Of a stretch of 64,000 nucleotides of DNA, positions 10,856-19,682 are shown one piece after another. The notes below the pieces were generated by a model. That model was given only the letters and a program-made list of their open reading frames with translations. It was not told where the DNA came from and searched no databases. The position numbers were made by a program, and so were the translations under genes. Origin of the DNA: Clostridiales bacterium (GTDB lineage: Bacteria > Bacillota > Clostridia > Oscillospirales > Oscillospiraceae); NCBI GenBank assembly GCA_012719035.1, contig JAAYBD010000042.1:1-64000 (forward strand), written 5' to 3'. Numbering within the stretch: position 1 is the first letter of the stretch; the number at the start of each line of letters is the position of its first letter.

Positions 10856-11812
10856 CTATTTCTGCAAAAGGTGTATGGCAAAACCGCCTATTTCACCTTT
10901 CAGATATACAGCTATCATCTTTTCGCCCTTATACTTTGCCGTTTCCATATCTGCGTAAAAGCCCTTCTTTTCAAGATAGGCTATAGCGCGCTTTACATTG
11001 TTTGTTCGGATAGCGATATGTCCGTTTGTGCCGAGATACATAGATTTCATTACTTCAATGCCGCTTCCCGCAAAGACGGAGCTGTTGCCGTCCTTTACGG
11101 CGAATCCGAAAGCTTTGCCGAATTCTTCTGCCGCAGCTTTTGCTGCATCGCCGCTTTCTGTATTGATTCCCACATGGGCAAGCTCAAAGCCCATGGCGTT
11201 TTTGACAGCTTCTTTGCAGAGCTGAGTAATTTTTTCGAAGTTGCCAGCAGCGATATCCGCCTTTGTGCAGACCCAGCTTCCACCTACCGTATGGACATAG
11301 GGCGCCGCCGCATATTCAGCGATGTTCTGCCCGTCAACTCCGCCCGTCGGTATGAACTTGACATTGCCGAAAGGAGCAGAAAGTCCCTTCATGGCACTAA
11401 GACCGCCGTAGACATTTGCAGGGAAAAACTTGATGACGTCCACTCCGAGTTTAAGAGCCGACATGATTTCGCTTGGAGTGACACAGCCCGGGGTCACCGT
11501 TAAGTCATTATCCATGCACCATTTTACAAGTTCGGGGTCAAATCCGGGAGATACGATAAATTTTCCGCCTGCTGCCGCGACTCCCTTTGCCTGCTCAAGA
11601 TTGAGGACGGTTCCGGCACCCACCAGCATTTCCGGTACTTCATTTGAAACGGCTCTGATAGCATCGAGCCCCGCTGATGTTCTAAGGGTTATCTCCATTA
11701 CATCGATCCCGCCTGCGAGCAAAGCCTTCGCGGTAGGGACGGCGTTATTCGCATCCTCTATCACCACTACGGGAACAACAGCGTTATTTCCAAGCCTTTC
11801 CGAATACTTCAT
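10856..11812 (-). CDS. eda: KDPG/KHG aldolase (Eda) fused to a C-terminal VOC/glyoxalase-like domain
   Basis: GGIDVMEITLRT, GAGTVLN, FIVSPGFD, KFFPA, FIPTGGV are classic Eda motifs. The C-terminal ~115 aa (AHVGINTESGDAAKAAAEEFGKAFGF...IAIRTNNVKRAIAYLEKKGF) resembles VOC. Confidence 0.88.
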   Translation of the reverse strand: MKYSERLGNNAVVPVVVIEDANNAVPTAKALLAGGIDVMEITLRTSAGLDAIRAVSNEVPEMLVGAGTVLNLEQAKGVAAAGGKFIVSPGFDPELVKWCMDNDLTVTPGCVTPSEIMSALKLGVDVIKFFPANVYGGLSAMKGLSAPFGNVKFIPTGGVDGQNIAEYAAAPYVHTVGGSWVCTKADIAAGNFEKITQLCKEAVKNAMGFELAHVGINTESGDAAKAAAEEFGKAFGFAVKDGNSSVFAGSGIEVMKSMYLGTNGHIAIRTNNVKRAIAYLEKKGFYADMETAKYKGEKMIAVYLKGEIGGFAIHLLQK

Positions 11813-11825
11813 GGTATTTTCCTCC

Positions 11826-12881
11826 TTAATTCTCAAAATTCAGGGCAATCCCAAGATCAGAGCTCATTTCCCTAAGCGAATCAGCTACCGCATCGGGAAG
11901 CTCTACGACATCATTCCACTTTTTATGCTTTTCCCATTCAATTTCACCGGGCATATAGATACGGTCATGACCTTTTGCCTTTGGTGCGTTTCGCAGTGCA
12001 TCCGCAAGCGCCTTTGAGCGTGACAGATATGTGTCTGCGCCGCAGAATTTATCGACATCCACAGCGATGAATGTATGGCAGACATTATTGGGAGTTTCCG
12101 GATCAAAGCACCAGCTTTTTATCTCGCCGGTGCTGCCGATAGCGCCTCCGGAGAGAACGCCTGTAAGAAGCTCCGTCATAACGGCAAGTCCGTAACCCTT
12201 ATGTGCTCCGAAAGGCTGCATAGCGCCTTCTTCGGGGTAGTGGCTCGGGTCGGTCGTGGGAACGCCGTCCTTATCCACTATCCACGTATCGGGAATCTTT
12301 ACTCCGTCCTTTCTTGCCTGAACGACTTTTAATGAGGCAACATTGCTCATGGCTATGTCAAGGAAAATACTTTCATTGCCAAGAGGAGAGGAATAAGACA
12401 TTGGGTTATTGCCTAAAATCATTCCGCGTGCTCCCGGAACTGTCATATTGGGGTCAACGTTTGACAAAGCAAGACCGAACATTCCCGCACTTGCCGCCAT
12501 ATTGGCGTAATAGCCCGCCGCACCGAAGTGTGTGCTGTTTTTTACCGTTACAAGGGCGACGCCTGTTTCCTTGGCTTTGGATATTGCCAGCGCCATTGCT
12601 TTATACCCTGCGACCATTCCCATGCCCGCGTGAGCATCAAGCAAAGCAAAAGATGCTCCCTCCCTGATGATTTCCGGCTCGGCTTTGAAATCCATACCGC
12701 CTGCCCGCTGTTTCTTGATATAACCGTAAAGATTCTTTGTGCCGTGAGAATTGGTTCCGAATAAGTCGGTTTCGCACAGAACTTCCGCCGTTATTGCCGC
12801 GTTGTCCTTGCTCATGCCCTCTTTTTCACAGCAGGCGGCACAAAATTGCTTAAAACTCTCGACCTTTATTTTGTTAGCCAT
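11826..12881 (-). CDS. Ldh family (malate/L-lactate dehydrogenase type 2) oxidoreductase
   Basis: NSTHFGAAGYYANMAASAGMFGLALSN, GNNPMSYSSP, FGAHKGYGLAVMTELLTGVLSG motifs of the Ldh_2 family. Confidence 0.9.
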   Translation of the reverse strand: MANKIKVESFKQFCAACCEKEGMSKDNAAITAEVLCETDLFGTNSHGTKNLYGYIKKQRAGGMDFKAEPEIIREGASFALLDAHAGMGMVAGYKAMALAISKAKETGVALVTVKNSTHFGAAGYYANMAASAGMFGLALSNVDPNMTVPGARGMILGNNPMSYSSPLGNESIFLDIAMSNVASLKVVQARKDGVKIPDTWIVDKDGVPTTDPSHYPEEGAMQPFGAHKGYGLAVMTELLTGVLSGGAIGSTGEIKSWCFDPETPNNVCHTFIAVDVDKFCGADTYLSRSKALADALRNAPKAKGHDRIYMPGEIEWEKHKKWNDVVELPDAVADSLREMSSDLGIALNFEN

Positions 12882-12937
12882 TTCGATCTCCTTTTCTCAT
12901 AAAAAATCATTCAGCCGTAATAAAGTGCTTTTTATTT

Positions 12938-13762
12938 CTATTTGAATATGGCGCCCATGCGGCGCTTCATGTTTTTCTGCACATGTTCAGCATCGGGAAT
13001 ACTGAGCATTTCGAGGGATATCCAGTTGCTGTAGCCGATGCTTTCAAGCGCTTCCTTTATCTCGGAAAAGTTTAGGTGACCTTCTCCCGGGAGCCTGCGG
13101 TTGCTGTCCGCAAAATGCACATGGCTGATTTTATCGCCGAATCTCTTTATAGTTTGCACCTGTCCGCAGTCTTCTATGTTTACATGGAAAGTATCATATA
13201 AAATTCCTATATTCGGCGGATTTCCCATCTCGTCCAGAAAGGCGGCTGTGTCCTCAACGGAATTGAGAAGAGTAACCTCATACCTGTTTATCGGTTCAAG
13301 GTTAAGCTTTACATTTCGGTTTGCCGCGTATTCGGCAACTTTATAAAGTTCGCGCTTTAAAAGTTCCCGTTCATCGGCTGAGTTTTTGGGATTTCCCCGT
13401 CCTCTGATAAGTCCAATCGTCACATTCGGCCGGTTTCCGAGAGAAACGGAAAAGTCGATGTCTTCAAAACAGCGCTTGACCGCAAGCCCACGTTCCGCTT
13501 CGCTGTATGACGTGAGGCAAAACCCCTCAAGCGCGGCGGCCTGACCTGTGGCTATAGTAGCAACTGAAAGCCCAAGCCTGTCCAGCTCGGATATAACGGA
13601 TTTAACGTCAATGAGCTTGGGATCGCTCAGTATCAGCTCTACCCCGTCAAGCCCCGCGTCTTTCGCCCATTGAAAGCCTGTTTTCCAGTCTTTTGCGGGG
13701 AAGGGGGAAAAAGGGTTGTTGTACTGAATTGAAATCGACGCTGCGGTTTTCATAGCATGCAT
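12938..13762 (-). CDS. Xylose-isomerase-like TIM-barrel epimerase (IolO-like, 5-keto-L-gluconate epimerase candidate)
   Basis: TIGLIRGRGN, LNLEPINRYEVTLLNS, IGILYDTFHVNIED, SHVHFADSNRRLPGEGHLNF. From memory these motifs closely match Thermotoga TM0416 (IolO). Confidence 0.85.
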   Translation of the reverse strand: MHAMKTAASISIQYNNPFSPFPAKDWKTGFQWAKDAGLDGVELILSDPKLIDVKSVISELDRLGLSVATIATGQAAALEGFCLTSYSEAERGLAVKRCFEDIDFSVSLGNRPNVTIGLIRGRGNPKNSADERELLKRELYKVAEYAANRNVKLNLEPINRYEVTLLNSVEDTAAFLDEMGNPPNIGILYDTFHVNIEDCGQVQTIKRFGDKISHVHFADSNRRLPGEGHLNFSEIKEALESIGYSNWISLEMLSIPDAEHVQKNMKRRMGAIFK

Positions 13763-13778
13763 CTCCTGTCAACATTGT

Positions 13779-13832
13779 ATACCGTATACGGTATCTTGTA
13801 TTAATTCTATAATTATTTTTATTGTTTGTCAA
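13779..13832 (-). promoter_or_regulatory. Minus-strand promoter with 16-bp perfect palindromic operator (ATACCGTATACGGTAT, 13779-13794)
   Basis: On the minus strand TTGACA (13832-13827), 17 bp, TAGAAT (13809-13804); the palindrome lies at the expected start site. Confidence 0.75.
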
Positions 13833-13847
13833 ATTATTTTTGTATTA

Positions 13848-13904
13848 TTGACATGAATTCGTATCAATAGTATAATAAACCATACCGTATGCCGTATACG
13901 ATAA
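13848..13904 (+). promoter_or_regulatory. Consensus SigmaA promoter of the GntR gene with operator copy
   Basis: TTGACA (13848-13853), exactly 17 bp, TATAAT (13871-13876); ATACCGTATGCCGTATACGATAA at 13882-13904 overlaps the expected start site. Confidence 0.8.
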
Positions 13905-13932
13905 ACACGATTTTATTTGGAGAGGAAAAGAG

Positions 13933-14583
13933 ATGGAAATCAAATTACAGGTCGACAGCCTAACAGACCAGGCTTATGATATTTTGAAACAAAAAATTAT
14001 AAGCAAGCAGTTTCCGCCCGGAATGAGACTCGTTGACTCCCAGCTCGCTAAGGAATATGGAATAAGCCGCACCCCACTTCGGGACGCTATCAGAAAGCTG
14101 CACGAGGACGGGCTTGTAACCAACTATTCCGGCAGGGGATACTGCGTTTTCCAGCCGACGGAGGACGACATAAACGAGATATTTGAGATCCGCCGGATGA
14201 TCGATGTTGCAGCGGCAACAAAGCTTATAAACGAGATACTTCCGAATGACAAGGAAGCATATGCAACTATTGAGAGCTTTTACAATGAATTCAGCGCGGA
14301 TGTGGAGCGCGAGGGATTTATCAAAGCCGATGAAGATTTTCACGACAAAATGGTGCTGATGATGGGAAATGCGCGCATTTACAATTTTTATGTGGAAATC
14401 CGAAACCAGACCCGCACTTTCAGGCGCAGAACTTCCAGTGATAAGGAAAGAATGGCGAGAGCCTACAATCATCATGAGAAAATATGCAGAGGACTTCTTG
14501 ACCTTGATTTGAACGCGGCCACAGAGGCGCTTACAGATCACATTGAGCTGAGCAGAAGAAATGCCCTTGAGGATCTTGAGTAG
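13933..14583 (+). CDS. GntR family transcriptional regulator (FadR/FCD subfamily)
   Basis: N-terminal wHTH (SLTDQAYDILKQKIISKQFPPGMRLVDSQLAKEYGISRTPLRDAIRKLHEDGLV) plus helical FCD-type C-terminal domain (EIFEIRRMIDVAAATKL...HDKMVLMMGNARI...HHEKICRGLLDLD). Confidence 0.93.
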   Translation: MEIKLQVDSLTDQAYDILKQKIISKQFPPGMRLVDSQLAKEYGISRTPLRDAIRKLHEDGLVTNYSGRGYCVFQPTEDDINEIFEIRRMIDVAAATKLINEILPNDKEAYATIESFYNEFSADVEREGFIKADEDFHDKMVLMMGNARIYNFYVEIRNQTRTFRRRTSSDKERMARAYNHHEKICRGLLDLDLNAATEALTDHIELSRRNALEDLE

Positions 14584-14644
14584 AGCTCAAGTCCTTGATT
14601 TTCGCAGAAAACGTGCATACTAAAGGCAAAGGAGTGAATTTTTA

Positions 14645-16630
14645 ATGGATACTGAACACAGAATGCTCGGAGAGCCTTGCAGAATAGGCAATATGCTTGT
14701 AAAGAACCGAATGGTAATGCCCCCGATGAATACAAACTTTTCGGACGAGTACGGCTGTCTTACCCCGCAGATGGAAAGCTATTACATCAGGCGTGCAAAA
14801 GGGGGTGCGGGGCTTATCGTGATAGAGGCGGTATCTGTTTCGCCGGACTCCAGAAACCATGGAGTTCAGCCGATGCTCTATGACGAGAAGTTTGTTCCGC
14901 GCTGGAGCAATCTGATAGAGGAGCTGCATAGCTACGGGGCAAAGGTGTCCATTGAAATCGCTCACTTTGGCTCGGAGGCAACGCTTGAACCGCGTATTTC
15001 CGCATCGAATGTGACCCGCTTTGACCCGGATTCAGTAACTCCGATGACACAGGAAGATATTTGGGACATTGAAAAGAAGTTCGCGAAAACGATTGCCAAC
15101 GCAAAAATGGCGGGAGCGGATGCCGTTACGCTCCACGGCGCACACGGCTATCTCATAGCGGAGTTTATGTCGCCGCTTTACAACAAGCGCAGGGATAATT
15201 ACGGGGGTTCGCTTGAAAACCGTATGCGTTTCGTTGTCGAGATAATGAAGGAAAGCAGAAAGCTGGTCGGCGAGAGCTTTCCGATTATGGTGCGCTATTC
15301 AGTCAGCGAATTTGCGGTCGGAGGAAGAATTCCAGAGGAATCGGTCGAGATAGCTAAAATCTTGGAGAGGGAGGGTGCTGCAGCCATTGACCTCTCGGCG
15401 GGAATTCCCAATGCGTATATCTTTACAAATCCGCCCAACGGTCTTGGAGACACCTCCTGCATGCTCGCCCCTTATGCGGAAATGGTCAAGAAGGCTGTAA
15501 AAATCCCGGTTATCGTATCAAATACGATAAGAACGCCTAAAGAGGCTGAAAATATCCTAAAAAGCGGACAGGCAGATTTTGTGGGGCTTGCCAGACCCAT
15601 GCTTGCCGATGCGGATTACTGCATAAAGGCGCTGGAGGGAAGAGATGACGATATAAGACACTGTCTCTCCTGCCAGCACTGCTTCCGCACGCTCGATTCG
15701 GGATGCTCTCTGAGATGTGCCGTAAATCCTGAAACCGGGCGTGAGTATATCTACGGCGATATTGAAAAAGCACCCGTAAGGAAGAAAATCGCCGTTGTCG
15801 GAGGAGGCCCGGCGGGTATGGAAAGTGCGAGAACGGCGGCGCTGATGGGACATGAGGTCACTCTGTTTGAAGCGGGGAGCAGGCTCGGCGGTTCGCTTAT
15901 CGCCGCGGCGATTCCTCCAAACAAGGAAAAAATCGGCTGGCTCATAGAATGGTACGAGCGCCAGTTAAAACACTTGGGCGTAAATATCCGGCTCGATACC
16001 GAAGCAGATGCGGAGCTTTTGAAGAAAGAGGGCTTTGATGCCGTTATGCTTGCCGCCGGAGCGGAATATATCCGCAGGATAAAGGGCGGCGAGCGGGATA
16101 CTGTGGTCACCGCGGTGGAGGTCCTTACGGGCAAGGTTCTCGTGGGCAAAAATGCGGTAATAATAGGTGGCGGGGCAACTGGCTGCGAAACCGCGGATTA
16201 CCTCCTTGGAGATTCCGTTAAGCTTCATTTTACAAAGGTCGACGGAGTGGACGGCGAGCTTTTGTTTGAAATGGAAATCTACGGCGAAGCGGAGCACACC
16301 GTTACAATCATCGAAATGCTTCCCGAAATTGCATCCGATATGGACGAATTCAACAAGCATATAATGCATATCCTGCTTCCCGAAAAGGGCGCAAAGATAT
16401 TGACGGATACAATGGTCGAAGAAATCGGAGATGACGGTGTCCGCGTAAAAAACCGCATAACAGGAGAAATCAGCCATATAGAGGCAGATACGGTAATACT
16501 TGCGGGGGGATTGAAGCCGAGGACTATGGAACTTTCCGGGTTTAAGCATGACCTTTCCGGTGACAGCGAAAAGCCGGGAAGGATTGCCGACGCGGTATTT
16601 TCCGCATATGCGCGTACAAGAAGGCTTTGA
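14645..16630 (+). CDS. Old-yellow-enzyme/2,4-dienoyl-CoA-reductase-type NADH:flavin oxidoreductase with FAD/NAD domain
   Basis: OYE barrel (GADAVTLHGAHGYLIAEFMSPLYNKRRDNYGGSLENRMRF), 4Fe-4S cysteine motif (CLSCQHCFRTLDSGCSLRCAVNP), Rossmann GGGPAGMESARTAALMGH. Confidence 0.92.
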   Translation: MDTEHRMLGEPCRIGNMLVKNRMVMPPMNTNFSDEYGCLTPQMESYYIRRAKGGAGLIVIEAVSVSPDSRNHGVQPMLYDEKFVPRWSNLIEELHSYGAKVSIEIAHFGSEATLEPRISASNVTRFDPDSVTPMTQEDIWDIEKKFAKTIANAKMAGADAVTLHGAHGYLIAEFMSPLYNKRRDNYGGSLENRMRFVVEIMKESRKLVGESFPIMVRYSVSEFAVGGRIPEESVEIAKILEREGAAAIDLSAGIPNAYIFTNPPNGLGDTSCMLAPYAEMVKKAVKIPVIVSNTIRTPKEAENILKSGQADFVGLARPMLADADYCIKALEGRDDDIRHCLSCQHCFRTLDSGCSLRCAVNPETGREYIYGDIEKAPVRKKIAVVGGGPAGMESARTAALMGHEVTLFEAGSRLGGSLIAAAIPPNKEKIGWLIEWYERQLKHLGVNIRLDTEADAELLKKEGFDAVMLAAGAEYIRRIKGGERDTVVTAVEVLTGKVLVGKNAVIIGGGATGCETADYLLGDSVKLHFTKVDGVDGELLFEMEIYGEAEHTVTIIEMLPEIASDMDEFNKHIMHILLPEKGAKILTDTMVEEIGDDGVRVKNRITGEISHIEADTVILAGGLKPRTMELSGFKHDLSGDSEKPGRIADAVFSAYARTRRL

Positions 16631-16664
16631 TAAGTTTTGAGAAAGAAAAGATCTGAACCGGTAA

Positions 16665-18284
16665 ATGGAGAAGCTTATGAAACTGCTTGAAAAAAATTTA
16701 AGTTCACCTTTTTGGAAAGAAAACGGATATGTGCTGCCTAAGTTCGACAGAAAAAAGGTGACTGAAAATACGCTTGAAAACCCTGTGTGGCTGCATCTTG
16801 GAGCCGGCAATATCTTCAGAGCTTTTATTGCGAAAGTACAGCAGGAAATGCTGAACGAGGGAAAAACCGACAAAGGCATAATCGTTGCCGAGGGCTTTGA
16901 CTATGAGATAATCGACAAGGCATACAGGGCTTTCGACAACCTGTCTGTTTCCGTCTCCCTGAAATCAAACGGAGAGATGGAAAAGACCCTTGTCGGCAGC
17001 GTGGTGGAATCTCTTGTAATCGACACCGAAAGTCCCGACTGGGATACGATAAAGGAGATATTCAGAGCGCCCGACCTCCAGCTTGTCAGCTTTACGATAA
17101 CCGAAAAGGGCTATAATCTCAGGGATGTGAACATGAATTACTTTCCCGCCGTTCTTGAGGACTTCAAAGCAGGTCCCGGAAAGCCCGTCACCTATATCGG
17201 AAAAGTGACGGCGCTCTGTTATGAGCGCTATCTGGCGGGAAGGCTTCCCGTTGCGCTTGTAAGCATGGACAACTGCTCTCACAACGGCGACCGCCTGTTT
17301 TCCGCAGTGAGCGATTACGCTAAAAACTGGGCAGAGCGCGGTCTTGCGGAAAAAGACTTCCTGACATATATCACAGACGGGGAAAAGGTGACATTTCCAT
17401 GGAGCGCAATCGATAAAATCACTCCGCGTCCCGATGAAACGGTCAAAAAGTCTCTTGAATCCGATGGCTTAGAGGACATAGAGCCTGTTGTCACATCGAA
17501 GAAAACCTTTGTTGCACCCTTTGTGAATGCGGAGGAAACCCAGTACCTTGTGATAGAGGATGCTTTTCCCAACGGGCGCCCTGTTTTCGAGGGCGAGGGA
17601 GTATATTTCGCGGACAGGGAGACTGTTGATAAATTTGAGAAGATGAAGGTTTGTACCTGTCTAAATCCGCTCCACACCTGCCTTGCTGTGTTCGGCTGCC
17701 TGCTTGGATATAAGCTCATCAGCGAAGAAATGAAGGACGAACAGCTCAGAACGCTTGTTACAAGGATTGCCTATGACGAGTCTATGCCCGTCGTTATTGA
17801 TCCAGGCATAGTAAGTCCGAAAGATTTTGCCGATAAGGTCCTGAACGTGAGGTTTCCAAATCCCTATAATCCCGATACCCCTCAGAGGATAGCGACTGAC
17901 ACAAGCCAAAAACTTCCTATCCGCTTCGGTGAGACTATAAAAGCTTATATGGCAAGCGAAAAGCTCGATACTGCTGATTTAAAGTATATCCCCCTTGTTC
18001 TTGCAGGATGGTGCCGCTATCTGATGGCGATGGACGACATGGGCGAAGCATTTGAGCCGAGCTATGACCCGATGCTGGACGAAGTGAAGAACTATGTGAA
18101 AGATATAAAACTCGGGGAGGACAGGGATTTTCACGCGGAGCTTGAACCTATCCTGTCAAATGAAAAGATATTCGGCGTAAATCTATATAAAGCGGGGCTG
18201 GGAGACTTGACGGAAAAGTACTTTAGGCTTATGGTACGCGGCAAGGGCGCAGTCAGAAGAACGCTTGCGGAGCACCTTGCTTGA
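16665..18284 (+). CDS. Mannitol-dehydrogenase family protein (fructuronate/tagaturonate reductase-like)
   Basis: N-terminal HLGAGNIFRAFIAKVQQ; VSMDNCSHNGDRL; NPLHTCLAVFGCLLGY; size and motifs of UxuB/UxaB-type reductases. Confidence 0.85.
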   Translation: MEKLMKLLEKNLSSPFWKENGYVLPKFDRKKVTENTLENPVWLHLGAGNIFRAFIAKVQQEMLNEGKTDKGIIVAEGFDYEIIDKAYRAFDNLSVSVSLKSNGEMEKTLVGSVVESLVIDTESPDWDTIKEIFRAPDLQLVSFTITEKGYNLRDVNMNYFPAVLEDFKAGPGKPVTYIGKVTALCYERYLAGRLPVALVSMDNCSHNGDRLFSAVSDYAKNWAERGLAEKDFLTYITDGEKVTFPWSAIDKITPRPDETVKKSLESDGLEDIEPVVTSKKTFVAPFVNAEETQYLVIEDAFPNGRPVFEGEGVYFADRETVDKFEKMKVCTCLNPLHTCLAVFGCLLGYKLISEEMKDEQLRTLVTRIAYDESMPVVIDPGIVSPKDFADKVLNVRFPNPYNPDTPQRIATDTSQKLPIRFGETIKAYMASEKLDTADLKYIPLVLAGWCRYLMAMDDMGEAFEPSYDPMLDEVKNYVKDIKLGEDRDFHAELEPILSNEKIFGVNLYKAGLGDLTEKYFRLMVRGKGAVRRTLAEHLA

Positions 18285-18437
18285 GCAGAAATCCTTGCAT
18301 AAAGTACTATCCTGCACACATTTTTGTTTTTGCTTGAGAAAATAACCCCTATGGAGGCTTGTGCGTTAGGAGAAACAGCCTTATACTCAAATACGATGAA
18401 TAGCCTTCATTTTTTGTTCTCCTTACCTAAACCTAAA

Positions 18438-18472
18438 GAACCGCCTGCGTTATGGGGAAACGCAGGCGGTTC
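18438..18472. repeat. 12-14 bp perfect stem-loop within a larger potential RNA fold
   Basis: GAACCGCCTGCGTT...AACGCAGGCGGTTC with no U-tract; nested inside CTTACC (18422-18427)/GGTAAG (18477-18482). Confidence 0.6.
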
Positions 18473-18917
18473 GGCTTGGTAAGCGGGGTTTGATTACCAA
18501 AAAAACCGACATTTTTATTGACAGGGCAATTCCTATATGTTATCTTCAATACGGTTCGATCTATATTGATAAGGACTACTTGACCGCTCTATTTTTATTA
18601 AGAGCTGAGGCCATACGGACAGCCGGGTCAACTGCCGATTGCGGTGAAAGCCGCATTATTGATTGCGTTTGAAGCGCAAATTTTATGAGTTGGTTACTTC
18701 ATAACCGAAATGTGTACCAAATGCACAGCTTGTGAAAGGTCAATAAGAGTAGTAAAAGTAGTTCATGCTATATAGACTCTGAAAATCCAAATGTGAATAA
18801 ATAAAAGCAGGGCAGTCCTGTAATAAATAATACACCGTGATTATATTGACTTTTATAAGATGTGTTGTGGTACGCCATGACACATCTTGTTTTTTTAGGG
18901 GTAATCAGGAGGTAAAT

Positions 18918-19682
18918 ATGGAAAACAAAATGCAGCTTTACGGGTTCAATAACCTTACAAAATCGCTTAGTTTTAATATTTATGACGTATGCTATGCAAG
19001 AACGGAAAGAGAGCAGAAGGACTATATAGCCTATATTGACGAACAATACAACTCGGAGCGCCTTACCAATATTCTCTACAAGCTTACAGAGATGATCGGC
19101 GCAACGGTTTTAAACGTATCTAAGCAGGATTATGAGCCGCAAGGAGCGAGCGTTACTTTTCTAATCGCCGAAGAGAGCATGATACAAAGCAGAAGCGGCG
19201 ATACCGTTGTTGCCCACCTTGATAAAAGCCATGTAACAGTCCATACCTATCCTGAATACCATCCTGATACTTCCATTGCCACCTTCCGTGTTGATATCGA
19301 TGTGTCAACCTGCGGGGAGATAACGCCGCTTTCTACCCTTGACTTTCTTCTCGGCAGCTTTGATTCGGATATCATAACTCTCGATTACAAGGTCAGAGGA
19401 TTTACAAGGGATATGTATGGTAAAAAACTGTTTATAGACCACAAGATAACGTCGATTCAGGATTATATCGACCCTAAAACACTCGAAAGATATGACGCTA
19501 TAGATGTGAATATGTACCAGTCGAATATTTTCCACACCAAAATGCTCATAAAGGAAGTCGATTTGAAGAACTATCTCTTTAATGCCGATGTATATGAGCT
19601 TGCACCAAGAACGCGGCTCAGCATCACTGATAATCTAAGGCAGGAAATGATAGAAATTTTCAGCGGCATGAATGTTTATTGA
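18918..19682 (+). CDS. speD: S-adenosylmethionine decarboxylase proenzyme (E. coli-type)
   Basis: MQLYGFNNLTKSLSFNIYDVCYA, cleavage-site region KSHVTVHTYPE; gene context with speE/speA/speB. Confidence 0.92.
   Translation: MENKMQLYGFNNLTKSLSFNIYDVCYARTEREQKDYIAYIDEQYNSERLTNILYKLTEMIGATVLNVSKQDYEPQGASVTFLIAEESMIQSRSGDTVVAHLDKSHVTVHTYPEYHPDTSIATFRVDIDVSTCGEITPLSTLDFLLGSFDSDIITLDYKVRGFTRDMYGKKLFIDHKITSIQDYIDPKTLERYDAIDVNMYQSNIFHTKMLIKEVDLKNYLFNADVYELAPRTRLSITDNLRQEMIEIFSGMNVY

Noticed and set aside
15965-16879. 304-aa minus-strand ORF overlapping the OYE and reductase genes
   Set aside because: Shadow ORF opposite two confident CDS; Cys/Phe/Ser-rich with no family features.
18490-18672. 60-aa ORF in the speD upstream region
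   Set aside because: No good RBS, no recognisable domain, and it overlaps potential RNA hairpins; not called as CDS.
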